This document shows, piece by piece, positions 25,721 to 34,521 of a DNA stretch of 64,000 nt. The DNA comes from an uncultured Verrucomicrobiota bacterium (GTDB lineage: Bacteria; Verrucomicrobiota; Kiritimatiellia; CAIQIC01; Lenti-01), in contig CALMBO010000029.1 of assembly GCA_937860055.1 (NCBI GenBank), positions 361,372-425,371 of the forward strand. Reading direction: 5' to 3'. The notes beneath the pieces are model-generated. The model worked only from the letters and a program-made list of their open reading frames with translations. It was not told the origin of the DNA and did not search any database. The translations under genes and the position numbers were made by a program. The stretch's first letter is position 1, and every line of letters starts with the position of its first letter.

Positions 25721-26979
25721 CGCCCCGGGCTCTCCGCCGGAGCCGCGCCGCCGCCCGCCGCACGCGCCAGGATCTGGTTGCCCTCGGTCGTCTCGCCCAC
25801 CTCTTCGGGAGGCAGCTGGATGAGGTTCTCGTCCTGGGCGCTGTATTTCTCGAGCATGAAGCCGTCGTCCGCGTGCCAGCTGATCCAGACCTTCTCGCGC
25901 CAGCGGATCGGCTTCTCATCGAGGAGATAGCGGCTGTGCTGGCGGATCACCGAGATGCGGTAGTCGCCCGTCCGCACCCAGTACTTGGTCTGCGATCCCA
26001 GGTAGATCACGTCTTCCACCAGGCCTTCGATCATGTTCAGGTGGGGCGCCGCCTCGGGGCGTTCGCGCGAAATGCTCAGCTTCTCCGGGCGGATGCTCAG
26101 GAAGACGTGCTCGCCTTCCTTGATCTGCTTGTCGTTGAAGCACTCCAGATCGGGGAAGTCCTCGATCTTCAGGCGGCTGTAGTCCTTGTCCACCGCCACG
26201 GAAAGGAGCCCGTCGAGCACCGAGTTCTTCTCGAGCGGCTCGGCGACGGTCCCGTCGAAGAAATTGGTGTCGCCGATGAAGGCGGCGACGAAGCTGGAAC
26301 GCGGCGCCTCGTAGATCTCCGCCGGCGTCCCCAGCTGCTCGATCTTTCCGAGCTTCATCACCGCGATGCGGTCCGACAGGCTCATCGCCTCCCCCTGGTC
26401 GTGCGTCACATACAGGAAGGTGATGCCCACCTCGTCGTGGATCAGGTCCAGCTCGATCAGCATGCGCTGGCGCAGCTTGAGGTCCAGCGCCGCCAGCGGC
26501 TCGTCCAGCAGCAGCACGCGCGGCTTGTTCACCAGCGCCCGCGCGATCGCCACGCGCTGCTTCTGCCCGCCCGAGATCTGGTCCGGCTTCTTCCAAGCCT
26601 GGTCCTCCATCTGGATCAGGGTGAGCATCCTCGCGACCTCCTCCTTGATCTCCCTCTTCGGGCGCTTGGCGACCTTCAGCCCGAAGGCGATGTTGTCCCA
26701 GACCGAGAGGTGCGGAAAGAGCGCGTAGCTCTGGAAAATGGTGTTGACCTTGCGCTCGTAGGGCGGCAGGTCCGTCACGTCCTCCCCCCCCAGCAACACG
26801 CGGCCGGTGTCGGGCTGCTCGAACCCGGCCAGGATCCGGAGCAACGTGGTCTTGCCGCAGCCGCTCGGCCCCAGCAACGAGAAAAACTCGCCCTGCCTGA
26901 CCGACAGCGACACGTGGTCGACGGCCTTCACCTCGCCGTAACGCTTGGATACGTCCTCGAACTCCAGGAACTCGCTCAC
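25717..26979 (-). CDS. potA: Polyamine ABC transporter ATP-binding protein
   Basis: Energises the PotBC importer. Walker A GPSGCGKTTLL, Q-loop FQSYALFPHL, signature SGGQKQRVAIARAL, Walker B VLLLDEPLAALD and the H-loop THDQGEAM are all present, followed by a C-terminal TOBE-like region of about 170 residues. I use the GTG at 26979, which gives MSEFLEFEDVSKRYG, the normal PotA start, and 420 residues. An ATG at 27045 would add 22 residues (MRRILAAGKTV...) unlike the family. The C-terminus after GNQILARAAGG is low-complexity. The first gene of the operon; 245 bp to the divergent neighbour leaves room for a promoter. Confidence 0.9.
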   Translation of the reverse strand: MSEFLEFEDVSKRYGEVKAVDHVSLSVRQGEFFSLLGPSGCGKTTLLRILAGFEQPDTGRVLLGGEDVTDLPPYERKVNTIFQSYALFPHLSVWDNIAFGLKVAKRPKREIKEEVARMLTLIQMEDQAWKKPDQISGGQKQRVAIARALVNKPRVLLLDEPLAALDLKLRQRMLIELDLIHDEVGITFLYVTHDQGEAMSLSDRIAVMKLGKIEQLGTPAEIYEAPRSSFVAAFIGDTNFFDGTVAEPLEKNSVLDGLLSVAVDKDYSRLKIEDFPDLECFNDKQIKEGEHVFLSIRPEKLSISRERPEAAPHLNMIEGLVEDVIYLGSQTKYWVRTGDYRISVIRQHSRYLLDEKPIRWREKVWISWHADDGFMLEKYSAQDENLIQLPPEEVGETTEGNQILARAAGGGAAPAESPGR

Positions 26980-27224
26980 TGCCCTCTGCACCCTTCGTTT
27001 GCCGGCACCGGAAACGGTTTTTCCCGCCGCCAGAATCCTCCGCATTATGAAACAGGCCTCCCCTATTTCAATCAAAACTTTTGGCGGCCGGAGCCCGCCG
27101 CCCCGGTCCCCCGCCGGACCGCCGGACGGCGTTTGACTTGGGGCGTTCATTGGGCGATAAATCAAGGTGAGAGGGCGGTGGCGGACATTCCGCCGCGCCC
27201 CGGAAACGGAAGGAAGTCCCCGCC

Positions 27225-28310
27225 ATGAAAAAACCGCTTTTCCTGTTCACCCTGGCCCTCGCCGCCTGGGGCGGGCCCTTGGATTCCTCCGCAGAGGCCC
27301 CTCCGCTTTTCTCCCCCGAACCGCCCGAACCGGCCGCCGCCGCCCTCGTCGAAACCTATCTGCCCCTGCTCGCCGCCGGACAGTTCGAACAGGCGCTCGC
27401 TCTGAACGATTTGCGCGGCATGCGCCAATATCTCCTGGAACGCCGCCTTGACGACCTCAAGGCCCGGAATCCAGAGCTGACCGCCCAGGACATCGGGGAA
27501 ATGTCCGCCCAGCTCCAGACCAACGAGCTCAATCCCCTCCGACTCCAGGAAATCCTGCTGAAGGTCATGCGGGACTCGTCCTTCGAAGGCATGACCTGGC
27601 GCATCCGCGGGTTTGCCCCCGCCCCGGAAAAGACGGGCGGCCATCTCGTCAGCATCGAGGCCCGGACGGCCGGCGGCCAGGAAAAACCCATCCTGCTCGG
27701 AATCAAAAAGCTGGGAGAACAGTGGATGGTCGCGCCCGAGATCATCGAAGAACTGATGGGGCAGAAACCGGTCGTGCGGGTGGTCCCCAGCACTCCGCCG
27801 CCGGCGGAAGTGGCCGCCGTCGTCGATGCCTTCTGGAAACATTGGCAGACCGGCGAACTGAACGATGCCTATGCCCTGTTCGGCGCGCCTTATCGCGAGA
27901 AAGTCCCCCTGCTTTCCTTCCTGCAGGAGGCGCAGGAATTCATCGCCCGGATCGGCGTCCCCGTCTCCTGGAAAATCGAGCAGAGCCGGGAAATCGCTCC
28001 TTCCACCCTGGGGCTCGGCGTCGTCGTTCAGGGATCGACCAGCCGCCTGCCGACCATCATGCTTTTCAAGAAGATGGGCGAGACCTGGGTGCTGATGGAT
28101 GGACAGTTCCGCATGCCGGCTTCCGCCCCCGCCGATCCCGCTCCCCCCGCCGGGGCCGAAACCCCGGCCAAATCCAGCGCCTTCCGCACCGATCTCCGGC
28201 CCGATCTGGGCTCCGGATCGATTCCGCCAGCCGTTCCCGCCCCGGACGGACCGGCGGATGGAGAACTTCCTCCGCCGCCGAATGCCCCTGCCGGCCCCGA
28301 ATCCCGATAG
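27225..28310 (+). CDS. Secreted protein of unknown function with two NTF2-like segments
   Basis: A 361-residue protein with a signal peptide (MKKPLFLFTLALAAWGG...SSAEA). Two similar stretches follow: AAALVETYLPLLAAGQFEQALAL near residue 37 and VAAVVDAFWKHWQTGELNDAYALF near 198. Each begins a helix-helix pattern of the NTF2/DUF4019 type and ends in a strand region (KKLGEQWMVAPE; KKMGETWVLMDGQF). The last 70 residues are proline/alanine-rich and probably disordered. It has AAGGAAG nine bases before the ATG. I do not recognise the gene. It is 58 bp ahead of a GT2 fusion in the same direction. Confidence 0.72.
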   Translation: MKKPLFLFTLALAAWGGPLDSSAEAPPLFSPEPPEPAAAALVETYLPLLAAGQFEQALALNDLRGMRQYLLERRLDDLKARNPELTAQDIGEMSAQLQTNELNPLRLQEILLKVMRDSSFEGMTWRIRGFAPAPEKTGGHLVSIEARTAGGQEKPILLGIKKLGEQWMVAPEIIEELMGQKPVVRVVPSTPPPAEVAAVVDAFWKHWQTGELNDAYALFGAPYREKVPLLSFLQEAQEFIARIGVPVSWKIEQSREIAPSTLGLGVVVQGSTSRLPTIMLFKKMGETWVLMDGQFRMPASAPADPAPPAGAETPAKSSAFRTDLRPDLGSGSIPPAVPAPDGPADGELPPPPNAPAGPESR

Positions 28311-28334
28311 GGCTTGAAAAAACGCCCTGTCGGG
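28303..28334 (+). terminator. Hairpin at the 3' end of the secreted-protein gene
   Basis: CCCGATAGGGC (28303-28313) pairs with GCCCTGTCGGG (28324-28334), eleven pairs including one G-U, around a 10-base A-rich loop. The left arm contains the TAG stop codon. No T tract follows, so it may be an attenuator or a 3'-end stabiliser rather than a terminator. Confidence 0.4.
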
Positions 28335-28368
28335 TGCATCCTGCGGGGCCGAAAAGATGGAAGTCGCC

Positions 28369-29874
28369 ATGAGTGAATCCCCCTCCATTCAAACCGCCCA
28401 TGCACCCTTTTCCGCCAAGGGAAAGCGCCTCGGGGTCTTTGTCATTTCCTATAACGCCGAATTGCTCATCCAGGACACCCTGCGGCGCATCCCGGAGGAA
28501 ATCTGGCGCGAGGTGGAAGTCGTCTATGTGGTGGACGACTGCAGCATGGACGAAACCACCCGCAAGGCGATGGACTATCCCGACCCCCATGGCAAGCTGG
28601 TGGTGTTCCGCAACCGCATCAACCGCCGCTATGGCGGCAACCAGAAATTCGGCTACCAGTATGCCATCGACCGCGGCCTGGATGCCGTGGTCATGCTCCA
28701 CGGCGACGGCCAGTACGCCCCGGAAATGCTCCCCGACCTCTTCCGCCCCCTCGTGGAGGAAGACGCCGACGTCGTCATCGGCTCGCGCATGATCCGCCGC
28801 CGGGACGCCCTCCGGGGCGGCATGCCGAAATACAAGTTCGTCGCCAACATCTTTCTGACCTGGATCGAAAACCTCCTGAGCGGCCTTTCCATGTCCGAGT
28901 TCCATTCGGGATACCGCGGCTACAGCACCCGCTTCCTCCGGCGCATCCCCCTGTGGGAAAACAGCGACGAATGGCATTTCGACACCCATATCCTCTTCCA
29001 GGCCCGGCAGGCCGACGCCCTCATCCGCGAACTGCCCATCCCCACCCGCTACGGCGACGAGGTCTGCCACGTCAACGGCATCTCCTATGGCCTCAACTGC
29101 ATCCGCAGCGCCCTCCTCTACCGCCTGCACCGCTGGGGCCTGATCCGCCTGAACCGCTACGACATCGCCCCCCGCTCCTTGGTCGAATCCCGGAAGCTCG
29201 ACGATCCCTACTCGTCCCATTCCATCATCCTGCGCCGCCTCCGCCAGATGAAGCTCCAGGGCGACAAGGCCCTCGATCTCGGCTTCGGCTGCGCCGCCAT
29301 CGCCTCCGCCCTCGCCAGGGAAGGCGTCGTCCTCGACGGCATCGACCGGGACCCCCGCGCCGTCGCCGAATCCGGCACCCTCTTCCGCCATGTCTTCCAG
29401 AACGATCTCAACCGGCCCGACGAAATCCCGCTGGACGAGAAATACGACATCATCCTGGCCGCCGACATCCTGCAGTTCCTTGTGGATCCGGCCGATTTCC
29501 TCTCCCGTCTCAAGAAACATCTCGTCAAGGGCGGCCTGCTGGCCGTCGCGCTGCCCAACGTCGTCAACATCCAGACCCGCTGGCGCATCCTGTTCGGGCA
29601 ATTTCCCCTCCACCACCGGGGCATCCTCGAAACCCAGGCCCTCCACTTCTACACCCTGGACAGCATGCGGCAGCTTCTCGTCCGCGCCGGCTGGCAGGTG
29701 GAGTCGATGGACGTCACCTCCCTGCCCCTCACACTCATCTTTCCGTTCCTGCGCAAGCGGCGGTGGCGCCTGCCCCTGTGGATCTGCCGCGGATTCACCG
29801 TCCTGTTCAAGGGCCTCTTCGCCTATCAGGGCGTGTTCTTCTGCAAGAATCCGAACGAGGCCGATCTGCTGTGA
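28369..29874 (+). CDS. GT2 glycosyltransferase fused to a SAM methyltransferase
   Basis: A 501-residue two-domain protein. Residues about 20-245 are a DPM1-like GT2 domain: LGVFVISYNAELLIQDTLRR, VYVVDDCSMDETT and MLHGDGQYAPEMLPDL (DGQY is the DxD-type motif of dolichol- and polyprenyl-phosphate sugar transferases). Residues about 305-430 are a class I methyltransferase: KALDLGFGCAAIASALA, LDGIDRDP, YDIILAADILQFLVDP and LKKHLVKGGLLAVALPN. The start at 28369 is preceded by GGAAG. The next gene begins with GTG overlapping its TGA. The fusion suggests synthesis and methylation of a lipid-linked sugar by one polypeptide. Confidence 0.88.
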   Translation: MSESPSIQTAHAPFSAKGKRLGVFVISYNAELLIQDTLRRIPEEIWREVEVVYVVDDCSMDETTRKAMDYPDPHGKLVVFRNRINRRYGGNQKFGYQYAIDRGLDAVVMLHGDGQYAPEMLPDLFRPLVEEDADVVIGSRMIRRRDALRGGMPKYKFVANIFLTWIENLLSGLSMSEFHSGYRGYSTRFLRRIPLWENSDEWHFDTHILFQARQADALIRELPIPTRYGDEVCHVNGISYGLNCIRSALLYRLHRWGLIRLNRYDIAPRSLVESRKLDDPYSSHSIILRRLRQMKLQGDKALDLGFGCAAIASALAREGVVLDGIDRDPRAVAESGTLFRHVFQNDLNRPDEIPLDEKYDIILAADILQFLVDPADFLSRLKKHLVKGGLLAVALPNVVNIQTRWRILFGQFPLHHRGILETQALHFYTLDSMRQLLVRAGWQVESMDVTSLPLTLIFPFLRKRRWRLPLWICRGFTVLFKGLFAYQGVFFCKNPNEADLL

Positions 29875-32582
29875 AGACCGGCCCGCATGCCGGGGAATCC
29901 CTGCCTTCGGTCCCCTATCGGCACTCCCCCTTTGTCCTGCTGGTGCTGGTTTTCGCCATCCTCGCCATCACCTGGCCCTGGGTCCAATCCTTTTCCTCCG
30001 CCTTCTTCCACCACTGGGATCCGCCCTTCCACGCCTGGAAACTCGAATTCGTTTCCCGCGCCATCCTCTCGGGCCACCTGCTGCCGCCGGAAGGCAACAC
30101 CAACATGTACTACCCCCATTCGGGAACGCTCTACTACGAAGCCCTGCACTGGCCCCAGGCGCTGGTCGCCGCCCCCCTCTTCCTCGCCGGCCTGAGCCCC
30201 GTCCTCGTCTACCATCTCGTCCTCGTCTTCTTCTGGGCCCTCTCGGGCCTCTGCTTCTGGATGCTCCTCCTCGCCCTCGGCGCCACCCGCCGCGCCGCCC
30301 TCCTCGGCGCGCTGCTGTTCACGATCATGCCCTACCGCATCAGCTACATGGTCGAATTCAACATGCAGCTCTGCTTCGGCCTCCCGCTGTTCTTCTTCTT
30401 CATGGTCCGCTTCTTCCAGCAGCCATCCATCCGCTACGCTTGCGGGATGGCCGTCGCCTGGTGGCTCCAGGCCTCCAGCGAACTCTACCAGGCTGTTTTC
30501 CTCCTCCTGATCCTGCCCTTCCCCGGCCTGGCCCTCCTGGCCGCCCGGTGGCGGCTCCTCGCCTCCTTCCGCCGCTTCTGGCTCCCCTTCCTCTGCGCCG
30601 CCGCCCTCGGCGGCACCCTCACCTGGATCCTTCTCGGCCCCTACCTCACCATGCTCAATGTGCATGCCGTGAACCGCAACCTGCATGAAATCGCCACCCA
30701 CATCCTCGAACCCCTCTCCTATCTCCGCCCCGGCGGCCGCTTCCATTTCCTCTTCACCCTGGACGCCCGCCGGGACGAAATGATTGTCTATCCCACCCTC
30801 GCCATGATCCTGCTGGCCAGCGCCCACCTGGTCTTCGACGCCCGCCGCCTTTCGCGCATAGCCGTCCCGCGATGGGTCTGGGCCTTCCGCGCCATCCGCT
30901 GGTCCGCCCTGCTTCTCTTCTTCCTCCTGACCTTCCTTGTCTACTTCCATGGTGTCTCCGGCCTGCTGGCGCACCTCTACGCCGTCCTGCCCGTCGTGGC
31001 ATGCCTCGCCGCCCTCGCCGTCCTCCTGCACCCCACCGCGCGCGATGCCGCCTCCCTCTTCACCACCGGCCTCTTCGCCGGCGCCATCTTCGCCTTCTTC
31101 CTGAGCATGGGCCCCGCCATCGTCGGCCGGCACGCCCTTTTCCAAACCCCCAATGTCCTTTATATTTGGATCTACAAGCACCTGACGGCTCTCCAGGGGT
31201 TCCGCGTGGTGTCCCGCTTCAGCATCTTCCTGCTGATCTTCATGGCCGTCGCGGCCGCCCTTGCCTGGAGCACCATCGAGCGCCGCTGGCTCCATCGCCC
31301 CGCCCTCCGCTGGCTCTGGCTGGTTCCCCTCTTCCTTGCCCTTCCCGAATGCCTCCCCCTCTCCATCCGCATGGTGCCCATCCAAGCCCCCCTCTCCACT
31401 CCCGTCCTCGACCGCCTCGACCGGATGGACCAGCCTTTCGTTCTTGCCATGTCCCCCATGGGCGACCGCTACCGCGATTCGCGCTACATGCTCCAGATCG
31501 CCCGCTCCGACCGCCTCTTCGTCTACGCCTGGGGCGGCGCCTACCCCCGCTATACCCGCGATGTCCGCCAAGCCATGGACTCCGCCCGCCCCGATCCCGT
31601 CCGCGCCGCCTCGCTCCTTCGCCAGCTCTGGCCCGAATGCTTCGTCCTCGAAGACAAGGATGTCACCCGAACGGCCCGCATCCCCTGGAACTTCGCCTGG
31701 CTTCTCTCCGGCGACATGGAGGTGGCCGACGAGGATGAACGCTTCGCCCTCCTCCGCTTCAAGCCCCAGGCGGAACCCTCCACCGAACAGATCCGCCTCG
31801 TCCGCCACGATTTCCTCGCCGCCAATCCCCTGATCTCCTTCCGCGCCCGCACCCCCTCCAACACCCCCCCCGCCACGCTTTGGCTCGATGTCAACGGCTA
31901 CCCCGCCGGCCGCTGGGAACTCTCCCCGGAACCTCGCGACATCCGGATCGCCATCCCCGACCGCTACTTCCTCCCCATCCTCCCCAACCGCTTCCGCTTC
32001 CACGCCTCCGGCGACGCCCCCTTCCATCTCGATTCCTTCGCGCCCCGCCCTGCCGACCCCGCCATTTCCCCTGCCCCCACCGAGGATTTCTCCGCCTCGG
32101 AATGCCCCCCCTGGGTCGGCCACGTGCACCAGGTCCCCGTCGACGCCGCCTATCTCAACATCCATTACCCCAACGGCTATTCCATCGTCGCCTGCGAACC
32201 CCTCGCCGCCTCCGCCGCCCCCGGCGGCGCCATCCGCCTGCGCTATTTCATCCAATCCCCCCGCGACATGGCCACCGCCGTCAACATGGCCATCCATGCC
32301 CGCATCATCGCCCCCGACGGCTCCTGGTTCGAGGAGGAGGCCTCCTTCGCCACCCACGGCGACCTCAACGACGTCCGCTGCCAGATACACCCCGCCATCT
32401 ATGCCTTCGACCACGACATCCCCGTCCCCGGACACCTCGCCCCCGGCGACTACTCCCTCTCCCTCCTCCTCCGCAACGAAAAGAACAAGCGCATGACCGG
32501 CCGCCAGGATGGCCAGGCCGCCAAGCTCTTCCCCGTCCCCATCGCCATCCGGATCGTCCCTCAGGCCCCCGCCGGCCCGTGA
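29871..32582 (+). CDS. Large membrane protein, GT-C/YfhO-like, with C-terminal beta domain
   Basis: A 903-residue protein starting at a GTG that overlaps the previous stop (GTGA). Residues 20-530 hold about thirteen membrane helices. After the first comes a loop with HHWDPPFHAWKLEFVSRAIL and NTNMYYPHSGTLYYEALHWP. That layout is typical of large GT-C type enzymes (WD pair, then a conserved tyrosine-rich loop). The last 360 residues are soluble and predicted extracytoplasmic, with strand-rich stretches such as WLDVNGYPAGRWELSPEPRD and a terminal CHU_C-like region. It is translationally coupled to the GT2-methyltransferase fusion and may use its product. Its stop overlaps the convergent maf stop by 22 bp. 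Function inferred from architecture only. Confidence 0.75.
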   Translation: MKTGPHAGESLPSVPYRHSPFVLLVLVFAILAITWPWVQSFSSAFFHHWDPPFHAWKLEFVSRAILSGHLLPPEGNTNMYYPHSGTLYYEALHWPQALVAAPLFLAGLSPVLVYHLVLVFFWALSGLCFWMLLLALGATRRAALLGALLFTIMPYRISYMVEFNMQLCFGLPLFFFFMVRFFQQPSIRYACGMAVAWWLQASSELYQAVFLLLILPFPGLALLAARWRLLASFRRFWLPFLCAAALGGTLTWILLGPYLTMLNVHAVNRNLHEIATHILEPLSYLRPGGRFHFLFTLDARRDEMIVYPTLAMILLASAHLVFDARRLSRIAVPRWVWAFRAIRWSALLLFFLLTFLVYFHGVSGLLAHLYAVLPVVACLAALAVLLHPTARDAASLFTTGLFAGAIFAFFLSMGPAIVGRHALFQTPNVLYIWIYKHLTALQGFRVVSRFSIFLLIFMAVAAALAWSTIERRWLHRPALRWLWLVPLFLALPECLPLSIRMVPIQAPLSTPVLDRLDRMDQPFVLAMSPMGDRYRDSRYMLQIARSDRLFVYAWGGAYPRYTRDVRQAMDSARPDPVRAASLLRQLWPECFVLEDKDVTRTARIPWNFAWLLSGDMEVADEDERFALLRFKPQAEPSTEQIRLVRHDFLAANPLISFRARTPSNTPPATLWLDVNGYPAGRWELSPEPRDIRIAIPDRYFLPILPNRFRFHASGDAPFHLDSFAPRPADPAISPAPTEDFSASECPPWVGHVHQVPVDAAYLNIHYPNGYSIVACEPLAASAAPGGAIRLRYFIQSPRDMATAVNMAIHARIIAPDGSWFEEEASFATHGDLNDVRCQIHPAIYAFDHDIPVPGHLAPGDYSLSLLLRNEKNKRMTGRQDGQAAKLFPVPIAIRIVPQAPAGP

Positions 32583-33163
32583 AACGTCGGCTTCACGCCG
32601 AATTCGCCCGAAAGAACCTCCACCAGCTCCGTCATCGGCAGCCCCACCACGTTCGTGTACGACCCCCGGATCTGCCGGATCATGTACGCCGCCCGCCCCT
32701 GGATCGCATAGGAACCCGCCTTGTCCATCGGCTCCCCGCTGCGGATGTACGCCTCGATCTCCGCGTCGGAAAGCTCCTTGAATTCCACGTCCGTCGACAC
32801 CGCCAGCGAACGCGCCGCCGGCGCGCCGTCCTTCCCGGGCCCGCGCACGCAGAAGCCGGTGATGACCTGGTGCACCTGTCCGCTCAGCGCCCGCAGCATC
32901 CCGTGCGCATCCGCCTCCGAACGCGGCTTCTCCATGATCCGCCCCCGCAGCACCACCACCGTGTCCGCCGCCACCACCACCGAATCCGCCGCCACCCGCC
33001 CGGCCACGTCCGCCGCCTTCTCCATGGCGTTGCGCACCACGTACTCCGCCGCGCCCTCGCCCGGCCGCGCCTTCTCCTCCGTGGCCGGCGTGACGACCTC
33101 GAAGGGATATCCCAGTTGATGCAAAAACCCGCGCCGCCTAGGGCTGGCGCTCGCCAGCACCAT
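32561..33163 (-). CDS. maf: Maf family nucleoside triphosphate pyrophosphatase
   Basis: House-cleaning pyrophosphatase active on dTTP/UTP or modified nucleotides. The protein begins MVLASASPRRRGFLHQLGY, the standard Maf start, then has VAADTVVVLRGRIMEKP and the conserved SYAIQGRAAYMIRQIRGSYTNVVGLPM. I choose ATG 33163 (200 residues) because it has GGGAG at ideal spacing; an ATG at 33193 adds ten residues (MEESSSGSRP) that the family lacks. Its start lies inside the end of the upstream secreted-protein gene. Its 3' end overlaps the convergent membrane-protein gene by 22 bp. Confidence 0.92.
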   Translation of the reverse strand: MVLASASPRRRGFLHQLGYPFEVVTPATEEKARPGEGAAEYVVRNAMEKAADVAGRVAADSVVVAADTVVVLRGRIMEKPRSEADAHGMLRALSGQVHQVITGFCVRGPGKDGAPAARSLAVSTDVEFKELSDAEIEAYIRSGEPMDKAGSYAIQGRAAYMIRQIRGSYTNVVGLPMTELVEVLSGEFGVKPTFHGPAGA

Positions 33164-34352
33164 CGGCCGGCTCCCGGAACTCGATTCTTCCATGGCTTCT
33201 TTCCGATCCTCCGGTGAACCACCGGAATCCTTTCTCCGTCATCGCACCCAGCGCACCATATTGCAACGACCGCGCCGGTGTCCAGCGCGCAAGGCCCCGA
33301 AGCGGCCGCGCGCGGCGCGCCGCCTTCAGCCAGTTGTCCAGCCCCGCCACCGAGGTGACCGCACCGTCCATCGCGTACAGGTTCACCCGCCGGATCCCGC
33401 ACCCCAGCGCCACCCCCACCGCCTCCTGCAGGTCGAACACGCTCCGCATCCCCCGCAGATAGCCGTAGAAGGCCTCGCCCCCGCCGAACAGCGCCGCCCG
33501 CTCCCCGTTCTGCGGAATGCCGTCGTAGTCCCCGATCAGCCCCACGTCCACCGCCGCCCGCTCCCCGTACAGCCGCCGCGCCAGCGTCGCGTACCGGTTC
33601 AGCATCGCCACGTAGTTCTCCGCGCTCGCCATGTACCGGTACGTGATGAACGACAGCGCGTCCCACTCCACCCCGCTCACCGGCGCGTTCAGCGCGTCCT
33701 CCAGCGCCGCGTTCCCCCGCGCCTGCGCATCCAGAAACGCCCGGTTCGCCGCCCCGTCCACCGCATAGCCCCGCCCCCGCAGCTCCGCGATCAGCCCGTT
33801 GAGCTCCGCCGTGTCGCGCCGGAACGCCTCCGCGTCCATCTGCTCCCGCAGCGTCCGCGCCAGCTGCCGCGGACTCTTCGCCCGCACCGCCCCGAACAGC
33901 TCGCGCCCCAGCAGCGGCGACGGCTCGCAATCGAACACGAACGCCCGCACCGCCAGGCTGTGTTCCTCGAAATAATCCGCCGCCCTCCGCGCCAGCTCCC
34001 GCGTGGTCTCCACGCTCGCCTGCCCCACGTACAGATGCTCCCGGTACGGCAGCAGCAGCCACGCATCCACCCCCACCCCCTCCCGCTCCGCCGCCCGCAG
34101 CAGCTTTGCGAAATCCGGGTCGGAAAAACTCTCCCGCTCCACGTGCAGGATCAGGTCGCAATCGTATTTCGCCAGCACCGGCAGCTGCGCCTCCACCTCC
34201 GCATACGGCAGGAATTCGCACCACATCGCCAGCCGGTCGATCGGCGCACCCTCCACGGCCGGCCCCTCCGCCGCCCCCGCCGCGCCCGCCCACAGCACCA
34301 GCGCCAGGAGCCCCCTTGTCCCAAGACCCCCACGGCCTTGCGCCGAAGGCAA
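33138..34352 (-). CDS. Secreted protein of unknown function, probably TIM-barrel-like
   Basis: About 404 residues. A hydrophobic stretch (GLLALVLWAGAAGAAEG) reads as a signal peptide near the N-terminus. The body has alternating strand-helix segments (DRLAMWCEFLPYAEVEAQLPV, CDLILHVERES, VDAWLLLPYREHLYV, VRAFVFDCEPSPLLG, VDVGLIGDYDGIP, GIRRVNLYAMDGA), suggesting a TIM barrel with acidic residues at strand ends, as in glycoside hydrolases. I do not recognise the family. No ATG fits the signal peptide; a TTG at 34352, within a 50-bp repeat, is the best in-frame start. The 3' end overlaps maf by 26-56 bp. Confidence 0.65.
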   Translation of the reverse strand: MPSAQGRGGLGTRGLLALVLWAGAAGAAEGPAVEGAPIDRLAMWCEFLPYAEVEAQLPVLAKYDCDLILHVERESFSDPDFAKLLRAAEREGVGVDAWLLLPYREHLYVGQASVETTRELARRAADYFEEHSLAVRAFVFDCEPSPLLGRELFGAVRAKSPRQLARTLREQMDAEAFRRDTAELNGLIAELRGRGYAVDGAANRAFLDAQARGNAALEDALNAPVSGVEWDALSFITYRYMASAENYVAMLNRYATLARRLYGERAAVDVGLIGDYDGIPQNGERAALFGGGEAFYGYLRGMRSVFDLQEAVGVALGCGIRRVNLYAMDGAVTSVAGLDNWLKAARRARPLRGLARWTPARSLQYGALGAMTEKGFRWFTGGSERSHGRIEFREPADGAGERQP

Positions 34353-34484
34353 ACCCGCGCGCCCCTTTGTCCTAAGACACCCACGGCCTCGCGCTGAAGA
34401 TAACCCCGTGCTCTCCCTTGTCCCAAGACCCCCACGGCCTTGCGCCGTGGGTGAATCAGGCGAGCCCCACGGCCTCGCGGCCGG
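34313..34484. repeat. Tandem ~50-bp repeats, three and a half units
   Basis: Units start near 34313, 34363 and 34415 with a partial fourth at 34465. Each contains CCCTTGTCCCAAGACCCCCA then CGGCCTTGCGCC, with a divergent 15-20 base tail. In the third unit CCCACGGC and GCCGTGGG form a hairpin around CTTGC. The most downstream unit reads into the presumed signal peptide of the secreted protein. Confidence 0.75.
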
Positions 34485-34521
34485 CCCCCGCGCCCCCCAT
34501 GAGGGAAAGCGCCGCCCGGGA

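Noticed and set aside
26980..27165. Upstream start for potA at 27045 or 27165
   Set aside because: The added residues do not resemble any PotA and the conserved part begins at the GTG 26979; no strong ribosome site favours the longer forms.
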